Below, piece by piece: positions 17,347-26,100 of a stretch of DNA of 64,000 nt. The translations under genes and the position numbers were made by a program. This DNA comes from Bacteroidota bacterium (GTDB lineage: Bacteria; Bacteroidota; Bacteroidia; Chitinophagales; Saprospiraceae), in NCBI GenBank assembly GCA_029572935.1, contig JAKQHM010000038.1, positions 38,823 through 102,822 on the forward strand, read 5' to 3'. Positions within the stretch are counted from its first letter, which is position 1. Each line of letters starts with the position of its first letter. The notes beneath the pieces are model-generated. The model worked only from the letters and a program-made list of their open reading frames with translations, was not told where the DNA came from and searched no databases.

Positions 17347-18666
17347 ATGAAAACCATCAGATTGGCACTGTGGCTCCTAGTGGTCCTGTCCCCATGGGCC
17401 TGCTCGCACGAAGGTCCAGACCCCTTGGATCAGCAACTTTTACAAACCATAGGCAACCCGGACCATTATATCCTTCCCGAATCTCACGAATTCGATAAAA
17501 TACCCCAATCTCCCCACAATCCCCTGACACGGGAAAAAATAGCGCTTGGCAATCTGTTGTTTTTCGAACCGGTATTTGCCAATGAAGCCAAAAATTTTAA
17601 TAACCGATTTACCTTTACCTGTTCCTCCTGCCACGTACCTGAATCCGGATTCAGACCCGGACGGATGCAGGGAATCGCAGACGGAGGTTATGGCTTTGGT
17701 CTTCATGGAGAGAAGAGAATCAAACATCCCGTTTATCCTTCTGACAGCATCGATGCGCAAGGTGCCAGACCCCTGGCTACCCTCAATGTGGCATTCGTAG
17801 AGAATACCATGTGGAACGGCTCTTTTGGGTCGGAAGGCAAAAACACAGGTACGGAGGCCGTTTGGGGGAAAACCGATCCGGGCACTGCCCGCAACCACGA
17901 ACGCCTGGGCGCCCTGGAGGGTCAGAACATCGAAGGCCTGATCGTCCATCGCATGAACTTTACCAGACAGATCGTAGAAGATGCAGGGTACAAGGAAATG
18001 TTTGACAAGGCTTTTCCGGACATTCCCGAATCTGAACGCTACAGCCGGAAAACGGCCAGTTTTGCCATTTCAGCCTATCTCAGATCCCTGACCACCAGCC
18101 AGGCTCCATTCCAGAGATGGTTGCGTGGCGATCATGCTGCCATGACCGATCAGGAAAAGGAAGGTGCGAAATTATTTTTTGGCAAAGCCAGCTGTGTTTC
18201 CTGCCATTTTGAAAAAAATCTGGGATCCATGACCTTTGCTGCTTTGGGTGTGGATGACCTCTTTGAACACGGCGGACTGAAAACTTCCATCAACGATGCC
18301 CGAAACCGCGGCCGTGGAGGATTTACACTGCAACAAGAGGATTTATACAAATTCCGCACACCTCAACTTTACAATCTGGGCGATTCAGGTCCCTATTTCC
18401 ATGGAGGCAGTAAACAAACCCTGAAAGAGGTCGTCGAATATTTCAACAAGGGAGTTCCGGAAAATACCCGTGTCCCCAAGGAACAACTTCATCCCTTCCT
18501 CAGCCCACTCAACCTCAGTCCGCAAGAGGTAGATGCACTGACAGCTTTCCTCAGCAATGGTCTCAGGGATCCCAATCTTTTGAGATACAAACCACAGAGG
18601 GTTTTATCAGGCATGTGTTTTCCAAACAACGACCCCTTGTCAAAATCTGACATGGGTTGCTTTTAG
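17347..18666 (+). CDS. Di-haem cytochrome c peroxidase-like lipoprotein
   Basis: A 439-residue member of the CcpA/MauG family. Two covalent haem sites are visible: CSSCH at residues 92-96 and CVSCH at 283-287. The N-terminal signal ends in a lipobox-like LSPWAC, so it is probably a periplasm-facing lipoprotein. Members reduce hydrogen peroxide or oxidise other substrates; EFDKIPQSPHNPLTREKIALG is the usual N-terminal pattern. The gene opens a redox group including a second c-type cytochrome. The start is the ATG at 17347; a TTG three codons earlier is less likely. Confidence 0.88.
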   Translation: MKTIRLALWLLVVLSPWACSHEGPDPLDQQLLQTIGNPDHYILPESHEFDKIPQSPHNPLTREKIALGNLLFFEPVFANEAKNFNNRFTFTCSSCHVPESGFRPGRMQGIADGGYGFGLHGEKRIKHPVYPSDSIDAQGARPLATLNVAFVENTMWNGSFGSEGKNTGTEAVWGKTDPGTARNHERLGALEGQNIEGLIVHRMNFTRQIVEDAGYKEMFDKAFPDIPESERYSRKTASFAISAYLRSLTTSQAPFQRWLRGDHAAMTDQEKEGAKLFFGKASCVSCHFEKNLGSMTFAALGVDDLFEHGGLKTSINDARNRGRGGFTLQQEDLYKFRTPQLYNLGDSGPYFHGGSKQTLKEVVEYFNKGVPENTRVPKEQLHPFLSPLNLSPQEVDALTAFLSNGLRDPNLLRYKPQRVLSGMCFPNNDPLSKSDMGCF

Positions 18667-18749
18667 TGCCGATCTTTATAACATTGGAACTGCCGGGAGG
18701 GCTCAATAGGAATTTTCAAGGAATGCCCCTGCGGATGGACTTGAATCTC

Positions 18750-18757
18750 TAATTTTG
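18750..18757 (+). promoter_or_regulatory. Possible -7 box before the mono-haem lipoprotein gene
   Basis: TAATTTTG fits TAnnTTTG, 79 bp before the ATG at 18837. Confidence 0.3.
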
Positions 18758-18836
18758 TACCATTGAACTGATGGCTTTCTACGGCATGCGATGCATCTGG
18801 TGGCTATATAGTTCTATAAATTAATCGTCTGACTTA

Positions 18837-19211
18837 ATGAGCTATATGGCCAGAAAATCGTTTTGGATAAGCTGTTCGGTTCTCTTTTTACTCACCGCCT
18901 GCTATTATGACAACGAAGAGGAATTGTACCCGGATACGGGTGGGCCTCGCAGCAATATTTCATATTCAAAGGACGTGGAACCCCTGATCCGCAACAATTG
19001 CTATGTCTGCCATTCCGATGCCGCCCGTCTGGGCAATGTGATCCTGGAAGGCTATCCCAAATTGATCCTGTATGTAAATGATGGTTCCCTGCTGGGTAGT
19101 ATAACACATGATTCCAGATGGACGGCTATGCCCAGCGGATCCGCCAGGTTGCCCCAATCCCAGATCGACATTGTACGGATCTGGATTGAGGAAGGAGCCA
19201 AGAACAATTAA
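18837..19211 (+). CDS. Small mono-haem c-type cytochrome lipoprotein
   Basis: A 124-residue protein with a lipoprotein signal (LFLLTAC) and a single haem-binding CYVCH at residues 55-59 in a context (SKDVEPLIRNNCYVCHSD) typical of small cytochrome c domains of Bacteroidota. The terminal part (MPSGSARLPQSQIDIVRIWIEEG) holds a Met that could be the sixth iron ligand. It probably carries electrons at the envelope. The OB-fold and DUF5777 genes follow within 25 bp, so the three look like one operon. Confidence 0.82.
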   Translation: MSYMARKSFWISCSVLFLLTACYYDNEEELYPDTGGPRSNISYSKDVEPLIRNNCYVCHSDAARLGNVILEGYPKLILYVNDGSLLGSITHDSRWTAMPSGSARLPQSQIDIVRIWIEEGAKNN

Positions 19212-19235
19212 AAAAAAATTCAAAATCATAACAGC

Positions 19236-19655
19236 ATGCTTAAGAAAATCCTCGTCCCGGCCCTGATCGTCGCTTTGCTCGCAGGAGGCTTTGCCTATTA
19301 CCTGTACAATAAACCTGCCACGAAAACGGAGGACCGATCCTCTGATCTTTCGGTTACGGCAGAACAACTTTTTCAAGAATATGAGGCCAACGAAGAAACA
19401 GCCAATCAAAAATACCTGAACAAGGTGATTGAAATCTCAGGTACGATCATGGGCACTCTGGTTGAGGCTAATGAGTTCACGGGAGTTCAGCTCAAAGCCG
19501 GGCCATTGGACCAGGGCATCATCTGTGAGTTTGAAAAGCAGCCAGGGGTCAAACATCCCCGTTATCCCGTCGGAGATCCCATCAAACTGAAATGTAAATG
19601 CTCCGGCAAACTGATGGACGTTGTTTTAGACCGTTGCATCGTACTCAATCAGTGA
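19236..19655 (+). CDS. Membrane-anchored OB-fold (tRNA_anti-like) protein
   Basis: A 139-residue protein with one N-terminal membrane segment (about residues 5-24), a short linker, and a C-terminal domain with the pattern of the tRNA_anti-like OB fold (YLNKVIEISGTIMG, then IKLKCKCSGKLMDVVLDRC). In exported Bacteroidota proteins this fold is not tied to tRNA; its role is unknown. It sits between a haem lipoprotein and a DUF5777 barrel and probably belongs to the same envelope function. The Cys residues near the end (CKCSGK, DRC) might bind metal or form a disulfide (inference). Confidence 0.75.
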   Translation: MLKKILVPALIVALLAGGFAYYLYNKPATKTEDRSSDLSVTAEQLFQEYEANEETANQKYLNKVIEISGTIMGTLVEANEFTGVQLKAGPLDQGIICEFEKQPGVKHPRYPVGDPIKLKCKCSGKLMDVVLDRCIVLNQ

Positions 19656-19660
19656 ATGAA

Positions 19661-20569
19661 ATGAACATGAACTTAAGAAAAACAGGGGCCGTCCTTTGCC
19701 TTTTACTGCACACATGGAGCGTTCTGAGTGCCCAGGACCAGGATCTGCTCTCCTTGCTGGGAGAAGACCCAAATCCCACACAATATGCCACCGCAGCCTT
19801 CAAGACAAACAGGATCATCAACCTCCATTCCATCGAACACACAGCGCCGGGCGTATTGGATTTTAAGATCCTGCACAGGTTTGGTTTTATCAATGGCGGT
19901 GCTTATGAGTTTTTCGGACTGGATCAGGCCACCATGCGACTGGGTTTTGATTACGGCCTCACCAGCAACCTCCAGATCGGACTGGGAAGGTCTAATTTTG
20001 AAAAAACCTATGATTTTTACGCCAAATACAGGTTTCTTAGACAAAGCAAGGGCAAAAGAAATATCCCGCTTTCCATGAGTCTGGTAGCCGGATCCGCCAT
20101 CAAAACCAACCGCTGGCCCGACCCCGACCGGGATAACCTATTTTCTTCCCGCCTGTACTATCATTTTCAATTACTGTTGGCCAGAAAATTTTCGGAAGGT
20201 TTTACCCTTCAGCTATCACCCACTTTGGTACACCGCAACCTGGTGGCCACCCGTGCCGAAAAAAACGATGTTTTTGCACTGGGAGCAGGCATACGTCAGA
20301 AGATCAGCAAAAGGATTGCAGTTAATGCGGAATATATTTATGTATTGCCCAACCAGCTGGCAGAAGGATTCCAGAACTCACTGTCCATCGGATTGGATAT
20401 TGAAACCGGCGGACATGTATTCCAACTGCATTTTACCAACTCCACATCGATGATCGAAAAAGGATTTGTCGCGGAAACCTCCGGCAGATGGGAAAAAGGC
20501 GATATCCGCTTTGGATTCAACATCAGCCGGGTCTTCACCCTCCGGGCTCCCCGTGTTTCAGGGGAATGA
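19661..20569 (+). CDS. DUF5777 outer-membrane beta-barrel protein
   Basis: A 302-residue exported protein: signal peptide ending near VLSAQ, then beta-rich sequence with alternating aromatic strands and a terminal strand, as expected for an outer-membrane barrel. It matches DUF5777 from memory (LHSIEHTAPGVLDFKILHRFG, LGFDYGLTSNLQIGLG). Members usually sit beside c-type cytochrome and YceI genes, as here. The ATG at 19661 begins just after the OB-fold stop; a second ATG at 19667 is equally possible. The function is unknown. Confidence 0.82.
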   Translation: MNMNLRKTGAVLCLLLHTWSVLSAQDQDLLSLLGEDPNPTQYATAAFKTNRIINLHSIEHTAPGVLDFKILHRFGFINGGAYEFFGLDQATMRLGFDYGLTSNLQIGLGRSNFEKTYDFYAKYRFLRQSKGKRNIPLSMSLVAGSAIKTNRWPDPDRDNLFSSRLYYHFQLLLARKFSEGFTLQLSPTLVHRNLVATRAEKNDVFALGAGIRQKISKRIAVNAEYIYVLPNQLAEGFQNSLSIGLDIETGGHVFQLHFTNSTSMIEKGFVAETSGRWEKGDIRFGFNISRVFTLRAPRVSGE

Positions 20570-20673
20570 TCCGGGTCACAGGTGGGTTGGCCAGTTACAC
20601 CGTAAATACTTTGCGAGCTCCCAAGCCGTTTTAGTCTTTATCTTTGAGGCGACTTAGTCTTTCAGCCTTTGTC

Positions 20674-21948
20674 ATGTCCGCATTCAAAATCAAAATACTC
20701 GTCACCCTCGGCTTCCTCATCATCATTGGCGTTTTCATCACGCAGGGCATTTATATATATAAAAATTACAACAAGGAAGAAGCTGAATTCCACAGGTCCG
20801 TAAGTATTGCCCTGCGCAACACAGCAGCCGAAATCGCCAAGTACAACGAGGTCAAACTCCCCGAAAAGGACCTGATCAAAAGAGACTCCCAGCATGTGTA
20901 CGAGGTCAATGTAAACTCTCCCATTGATCAGACCATTCTCCAGACCTACCTGGAAACAGAACTGGACAAACAAGGCATCAACACCGTATTTGAATATGGG
21001 ATATACGACTGCAACACCAACGAACTGATCATCAGCGAATGCTGTCTTTCCACCAAAGCCAATGATCCACCGGTGGTCAAAAAGCGCAAGGGCAGAAAAA
21101 AAGCCCAGTCCTATTATTTCGTCGTCCGTTTCCCGGAAATGGAGTCGCTGATGTTCAAAGAAATGAAACCCCTTGTTTTATCGTCCGGACTGATCTTCAT
21201 TGCCTGTCTGATCTTTACGGCTGCGATCTTTGTGATCCTCAGACAAAAAAGATATTCTGAGCTGATGCGCGACTTCATCAACAATATGACCCATGAATTC
21301 AAAACGCCAATATCCTCGATCAAGATCGCTTCCGACGTCCTGCTGCATCACCCCCTCATTGAGGAGGACAAAAGGCTGAGCCAATATGCCCAGATCATCC
21401 GCGACCAAAATAAACGACTCAATGATCAGGTAGAAAAGGTGCTGCAGATCGCCAAAATGGAATCTTCCACTTTCCAGCTTAAAAAGGAAGAGATCAGCGT
21501 CAATGAGCTGATCCGCCAGTGCAGCAAGCAATATGCCTTTCGCCTGGGCGACGAGGGTGGTAGTCTTGAAATGCACCTGGATGCAAGGACCGATAAGATC
21601 ATGGCGGACCGTTTTCACATGGTCAACATCATCACCAACCTTCTGGACAATGCCATCAAGTACAGTAAAAAGGTACCTGAGATCAGCATCTTTACCCGAA
21701 ACAGAGGAAAAAGTCTTGAAATAGAGATCCGCGACAAGGGAGTTGGGATTCCGGATGAGGACCAGGCCAAACTCTTTCAGAAATTTTACAGGGTGTCCAC
21801 CGGAGACGTGCACAACGTCAAAGGCTTTGGAATCGGTTTGTATTATGTAAAAAGAATTTGTGACGCTCACGAATTTGAACTTAATTTGCAGAGCGTTTAC
21901 GGGGAAGGTACAAGTGTATTTATAACCTGCAAAAACAGTTTTGAATGA
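20674..21948 (+). CDS. Sensor histidine kinase, RprX-like
   Basis: A 424-residue membrane kinase: TM1 about residues 5-25, a ~140-residue periplasmic domain, TM2 about 172-192, then no HAMP domain but a direct run into HisKA (NNMTHEFKTP, phospho-acceptor His207). ATP-binding boxes N (NLLDNAIKYS), G1 (DKGVGIP), F (FQKFYRVSTG) and G2 (GFGIGLYYVK) are complete. It resembles the Bacteroides RprX lineage. The periplasmic domain holds cysteines (DCNTNELIISECC) that could sense redox state (inference). The stop overlaps the regulator start by 4 bp. ATG at 20674 is chosen; a TTG ten codons upstream is in frame. Confidence 0.9.
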   Translation: MSAFKIKILVTLGFLIIIGVFITQGIYIYKNYNKEEAEFHRSVSIALRNTAAEIAKYNEVKLPEKDLIKRDSQHVYEVNVNSPIDQTILQTYLETELDKQGINTVFEYGIYDCNTNELIISECCLSTKANDPPVVKKRKGRKKAQSYYFVVRFPEMESLMFKEMKPLVLSSGLIFIACLIFTAAIFVILRQKRYSELMRDFINNMTHEFKTPISSIKIASDVLLHHPLIEEDKRLSQYAQIIRDQNKRLNDQVEKVLQIAKMESSTFQLKKEEISVNELIRQCSKQYAFRLGDEGGSLEMHLDARTDKIMADRFHMVNIITNLLDNAIKYSKKVPEISIFTRNRGKSLEIEIRDKGVGIPDEDQAKLFQKFYRVSTGDVHNVKGFGIGLYYVKRICDAHEFELNLQSVYGEGTSVFITCKNSFE

Positions 21949-22634
21949 AAAAAGCAAAAATTCTGTATGCCGAGGATGACGAGACCCTCAGCTTTATCAC
22001 CAAAGACCACCTGGAGCTGCAGGGCTATGACGTGCATCACAGCGTCACAGGCGCTGAAGCGCTGGAGGCTTACAAGAAGGATAAATTCGACCTTTGCATA
22101 TTCGATGTCATGCTGCCTGAAATGGATGGATTCACCCTCGCTGAAAACATCCGCAAAAGAGACCAGCAGATCCCCATCCTCTTCCTAACCGCCAAGTCGC
22201 TGAAAGAGGACCGGATTCACGGCCTCAAACTAGGTGGGGATGACTACCTCACCAAACCATTCAGTATCGAGGAACTGATCCTGAAGATTGAAATATTCCT
22301 CCGCAGAAGCCGCGTATTTGAAGCACCATCTCAGGAACAGGAGGTCATGATAGGCAGCTACAAATATCTGCCGCTGGAGTACCAACTGATACGGGACAAC
22401 AACGTGCGCGTATTGACCCAGCGCGAAAGCGAACTGCTCGATTTCCTGATCAAGCACAAAAACAAGGTGATTAAAAGATCCCTGATCCTCGAAAACCTGT
22501 GGGGCGAAGACGATTATTTTATGGGCAGAAGCCTGGATGTATTCATTTCGAGGTTGCGCAAATACCTCAGCGAAGATCCTTCCATCAAAATTGACAACAT
22601 ACACGGCATTGGTTTTAAATTCATTTGTCCCTGA
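21945..22634 (+). CDS. OmpR-family response regulator, RprY-like
   Basis: A 229-residue regulator. The receiver domain has the acidic pair (AEDDE), phospho-acceptor Asp54 (LCIFDVMLP), the switch Thr region (FLTAK) and LTKPFS Lys. The C-terminal winged helix (RESELLDFLIKHKN ... SRLRKYLSEDPSIKIDNIHGIGFKF) binds DNA. It is translated in overlap with the upstream kinase, its evident partner. Target genes cannot be deduced. Confidence 0.93.
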   Translation: MKKAKILYAEDDETLSFITKDHLELQGYDVHHSVTGAEALEAYKKDKFDLCIFDVMLPEMDGFTLAENIRKRDQQIPILFLTAKSLKEDRIHGLKLGGDDYLTKPFSIEELILKIEIFLRRSRVFEAPSQEQEVMIGSYKYLPLEYQLIRDNNVRVLTQRESELLDFLIKHKNKVIKRSLILENLWGEDDYFMGRSLDVFISRLRKYLSEDPSIKIDNIHGIGFKFICP

Positions 22635-22638
22635 GCAC

Positions 22639-23550
22639 ATGCACCAGGCCCTGATGGCAGTTAAACTCCTGGTTCTGATGCTGATGGTATCATCAGCCGG
22701 AGTTTCAGGCCAGGCGTCCAATCCCTTTGATCTCAGAAAAAGCCAGACCGAATCTGAAGCATCCCAAGCAGATGGTGAGACCATTGTAGACTCTGCTGTC
22801 CTCAGAAATCCCTTTGACCTGAGGCCAGCCTTTGAAGATCAGACTCCCGAAGTCACTGAATCCGGTTTGCGCGACTGGGTGCACAAAGTACTCAACTCTC
22901 CTGCCGATCCGACCGAGATCCGTAATTTTCTCTTTTGGTTGCTTCTCTTCCTCACCTTCATGCTTGCGATCGCGCTCAACCTCAACCGGAGTTTCGTGTC
23001 CCGCCTGTTCAGGAGCAATTTCAACCTCAATCTGGCCAGTGTTCTCTACCGCGAGGCCAGAGAGGAAAACAATGTGATCATTTTTATCCTGTACGGTCTC
23101 TATTTCGCAGGATTTGCCATCTTCCTTTTTCTGGGCATCCAGTTGTTTCACGGACCTTTACATTATTTTTATCTCTTATATATTACTATTTTTATTACAG
23201 GGATTTACGTTATCAGACATTTGTCTGTGCGCTTACTTTCCTATATTTTTGGATTCCAGCGCGAGGCGGAAAGGTATCTGTTCAACATCGTGAGCTTCGG
23301 AAGCATTTTCAGCATTCTGCTTATACCCGCCGATTTTGTAATGGCCTTTACCAGTCCGGACATTGCCCGACGTTTTTTATATGGCCTTGCGGTATTGCTT
23401 GTCATTGCTTACTTGTTTCGTCAGGCGAAAGAAATATTATTGGCTTCCAATCTATGGCAAAATTCGTTAATCCATTTTTTGTTGTACCTTTGCACCTTCG
23501 AAATAGCCCCCTATTTGCTGTTGTACAGTTTTATCGACAGGACGACTTAA
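22639..23550 (+). CDS. DUF4271 membrane protein
   Basis: A 303-residue protein: N-terminal signal segment, a ~90-residue exported linker, then about six hydrophobic helices (first at ~residue 95, last near the C-terminus). It fits DUF4271 of Bacteroidota. The exported linker has two exact copies of NPFDLR (residues 28-33 and 57-62). The start is the ATG at 22639, right after the response-regulator stop; 22654 is an alternative. It is followed within 30 bp by a HemD-like gene, a pairing I recall as common in the phylum. Function unknown. Confidence 0.8.
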   Translation: MHQALMAVKLLVLMLMVSSAGVSGQASNPFDLRKSQTESEASQADGETIVDSAVLRNPFDLRPAFEDQTPEVTESGLRDWVHKVLNSPADPTEIRNFLFWLLLFLTFMLAIALNLNRSFVSRLFRSNFNLNLASVLYREAREENNVIIFILYGLYFAGFAIFLFLGIQLFHGPLHYFYLLYITIFITGIYVIRHLSVRLLSYIFGFQREAERYLFNIVSFGSIFSILLIPADFVMAFTSPDIARRFLYGLAVLLVIAYLFRQAKEILLASNLWQNSLIHFLLYLCTFEIAPYLLLYSFIDRTT

Positions 23551-23576
23551 GTGAGGGGTACAAAAAGCCGCAGTAA

Positions 23577-24365
23577 ATGCCGACAAAAACGACTACCATT
23601 GCGACCCCGGATGCTGACAGAGTGAAAAAGGTGAGATCCATCCTGGTCTCCCAACCCAAGCCGGAAAGATCACCCTATTTCGACATCGAAGAAAAGTATA
23701 AGATCCAGGTTGACTGGCGTTCTTTCATTCAGGTAGATCCCCTGCCGGAAAAAGAATTCAGAAGACAGCGCATCCGTCCGGAAGATTTTCCCTGTGTGAT
23801 TTTTACCAGCAAAAACGCGGTAGATCATTATTTCAAGGTTTGTGAAATGATGCGCTCCCGGATATCAGAGATGACCAAATACTTCTGTGGTACGGAAGCA
23901 ATCGCCAACTACCTTCAGAAATTCATCATTTACCGCAAGCGCAAGGTCTTTCACGGAACCAAAAGCATAGCCGATCTGGCCAACTATTTCAACAAGCACA
24001 AGGACGCAGGTACATTTTTGATGCCTTGTTCCGATACGGGTAAAAATGATTCCGCAGAGTTCCTCCGTACGACCAAGATTAAATTTTACGAAAGCGTTAT
24101 GTACCGCACAGTAAGTGCTGACCTGTCAGACCTCAAGGACATCAAATACGATATTCTCGTTTTTTTTAGTCAGCTGGACATTAAGTCCCTGTTCGAGAAT
24201 TTTCCCGATTTCGAGCAAGGTCCCACACGGATCGCCGCCTTTGGCAATTCGACCGCTCAGGCTGTCGAAGACGCCGGCCTGATCCTGGACATCAAGGCAC
24301 CCACGCCTGAAACCCCATCCATGGCCATGGCGCTGGAAGCCTATCTCAAGAAATCGAACAAGTAA
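23577..24365 (+). CDS. Uroporphyrinogen-III synthase family protein
   Basis: A 262-residue HemD-like protein with two Rossmann-like halves: ILVSQPKPE at the start of the first domain, CVIFTSKNAVDHYF as the SxNAV signature, a second domain with GTFLMPCSDTG and YDILVFFSQLDIKSL, and AAFGNSTAQAVEDAGL as the final motif. HemD closes hydroxymethylbilane to uroporphyrinogen III in haem synthesis. HemD sequences are poorly conserved, so the family call is good but the activity is inferred. No other haem genes are nearby. Confidence 0.8.
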   Translation: MPTKTTTIATPDADRVKKVRSILVSQPKPERSPYFDIEEKYKIQVDWRSFIQVDPLPEKEFRRQRIRPEDFPCVIFTSKNAVDHYFKVCEMMRSRISEMTKYFCGTEAIANYLQKFIIYRKRKVFHGTKSIADLANYFNKHKDAGTFLMPCSDTGKNDSAEFLRTTKIKFYESVMYRTVSADLSDLKDIKYDILVFFSQLDIKSLFENFPDFEQGPTRIAAFGNSTAQAVEDAGLILDIKAPTPETPSMAMALEAYLKKSNK

Positions 24366-24379
24366 GGCCCGGAGCTTGT

Positions 24380-25033
24380 TTGCAACCCGTGCCCATTCAG
24401 AATTTTATTGAAAAACTGGCCTTGCGGCTCACGGAACCCCTTCCCGGGATGTCCGCTCATGCAGATGCTGCACCACTGCCGGGACGCCTGAAGGAAAATC
24501 CCGCATATGACCATGCTGAAGCTTCTGTAATGATCCTGATCATGGATTCGGAACAGGGCCCGTTCTTTCCCCTGATCACGCGGCAGTCCCACCCAAAGGA
24601 CCCTCATAAGGGACAGGTCAGCCTTCCGGGAGGTAAAAAAGATCCGGCTGATCCCAATCTGGCCTTTACTGCATTGCGCGAAACCCAGGAGGAAATTGGC
24701 CTTCCTGCACAAAACATACAGATCGTGGGTTCTTTATCTCCCCTATATATTCCGGTCAGCAAATTTCTGGTCAATCCCTTCGTCGGATGGTATGACGGTC
24801 CTCATAATTTTCGGATCGAACATGCCGAAGTCCAGAGCCTGCTCAAATGCCCTCTGCAGGATTTGCGAAACCCCAATCTCTATTCACACCGCGAGATGCA
24901 GACCAGTTATGCACAATCCATACGCGTCAAGGGATTTGAGCTGGATGGTGCCTGGGTCTGGGGAGCTACCGCCATGATCTTAAAAGAATTCGCCTGGATC
25001 CTGCAGGAACTTCAGGCCAGACTGGATAGCTAA
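24380..25033 (+). CDS. Nudix hydrolase, coenzyme A pyrophosphatase type
   Basis: A 217-residue protein with a Nudix box (GGKKDPADPNLAFTALRET followed by QEEIGL) preceded by LITRQSHPKDPHKGQVSLPGG, the pattern that marks the CoA pyrophosphatase (NudL/YeaB) branch. It hydrolyses CoA or acyl-CoA to phosphopantetheine and 3',5'-ADP. No ATG is available: TTG at 24380 or GTG at 24389 are the candidate starts. It follows the HemD-like gene by 14 bp. Confidence 0.85.
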   Translation: MQPVPIQNFIEKLALRLTEPLPGMSAHADAAPLPGRLKENPAYDHAEASVMILIMDSEQGPFFPLITRQSHPKDPHKGQVSLPGGKKDPADPNLAFTALRETQEEIGLPAQNIQIVGSLSPLYIPVSKFLVNPFVGWYDGPHNFRIEHAEVQSLLKCPLQDLRNPNLYSHREMQTSYAQSIRVKGFELDGAWVWGATAMILKEFAWILQELQARLDS

Positions 25034-25489
25034 ATGAACAAAATACCGGCCAAATTAAAATTCACCATCACAGGACGGGCAGTATTACGCCCTCCTTTAT
25101 ACTTGAAAACGGCTGGCATTCTGTTTAGGTGTCATTCATTATTTTCAGGAAAACCTTAGACACGGATGTCCATAAAAAAAAGTCACCCGCCGAGCGGCAG
25201 GTGACTTTTCCTAATCCCTGTGGGAATCCTATCCCAATTTAAAAACGAAGCCTTTTTATTTATCTCATGTGATCATATAACGTCACAATATTTCAGAATG
25301 ATCCATTCAAAATGTTAAAATAAAATTAAGATTCAGAAAGAAATTGAAATTCAAAAATATAAATCGGATTATTTGCAGAATGAAATTTAATTTATCTGAA
25401 TTATTTCAGAATTAAAAATAATAAAATAAATTTAAAGGAACCAGATTCGAAATAATATTCTGAAAAGATAGAAATATGGGCCATTGGTC
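25034..25489. other. Convergent intergenic region
   Basis: It contains one strong hairpin terminator (25177-25209) and, from 25210 to 25489, very AT-rich sequence in which I see no gene, repeat or conserved motif. Confidence 0.6.
25173..25209. terminator. Bidirectional intrinsic terminator
   Basis: The arms AAAAGTCACC and GGTGACTTTT pair perfectly around a GC-rich loop. The minus strand ends in eight T, the plus strand in four, so it best serves minus-strand transcripts from the DUF4230 gene and also the Nudix side. Confidence 0.8.
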
Positions 25490-26092
25490 CTAGCCCCTTA
25501 AACCTGACGGAGGATCGGGCATTTTTTCAGTCCGAAGCTCATATCCGGAGGATGACGCCATGGCCTGGAGACTTGCCATGATGTCAGCACGTCTCTTGCG
25601 CGCACGATCCAACACGCCTCCCTTGATGGCAGAGCGAAGGATCAGGTCTCTGGCCTTGTCCTGCAAAAGCGTGAGCTCATCGGCAGTGAAGGCATTGAAA
25701 CTACCTTGCTGGAGATCGTAATAATCCAGTTTCTGATCCACTGACAGGATCCTAGGTTCTGATGGCAGTCGCAGGATTACCTTTCTGCCTGCCTCATCGA
25801 TCCGGACCACGCTGCTGTCCAGGTCAAAACCAGCGTGGACTGTGGCGCGCACTCTGACGATCGCGGACTTGCGGAAGGGACTGATATCAAACCAATAATA
25901 ACTTTGCTGTGTAAGCAGTTCGCTGATCTCAGCCTCCACTGTGGTTACTTTGAGCACGTCCTTCATGCTGTTCAACATGACCACTGCGTCTTCCTTGCGG
26001 TGATCTTCAGCAGGCCTGGACAGCCTGACACCCATCCAAAGGCCCAAACCAAAGCAAAGGATACAGGAAATAACCCAAAGGTAACTTTTCAT
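25490..26092 (-). CDS. DUF4230 membrane-anchored protein
   Basis: A 200-residue protein with one N-terminal membrane helix (SYLWVISCILCFGLGLWMG) and an exported domain that fits DUF4230 (ELLTQQSYYWFDISPFRKSAIVRVRATV in part, then VILRLPSEPRILSVD). The family is widespread but uncharacterised. It starts 8 bp after the DUF3108 stop, so both are probably cotranscribed from a promoter upstream of 26904. Confidence 0.78.
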   Translation of the reverse strand: MKSYLWVISCILCFGLGLWMGVRLSRPAEDHRKEDAVVMLNSMKDVLKVTTVEAEISELLTQQSYYWFDISPFRKSAIVRVRATVHAGFDLDSSVVRIDEAGRKVILRLPSEPRILSVDQKLDYYDLQQGSFNAFTADELTLLQDKARDLILRSAIKGGVLDRARKRRADIMASLQAMASSSGYELRTEKMPDPPSGLRG

Positions 26093-26100
26093 TAATTTTT

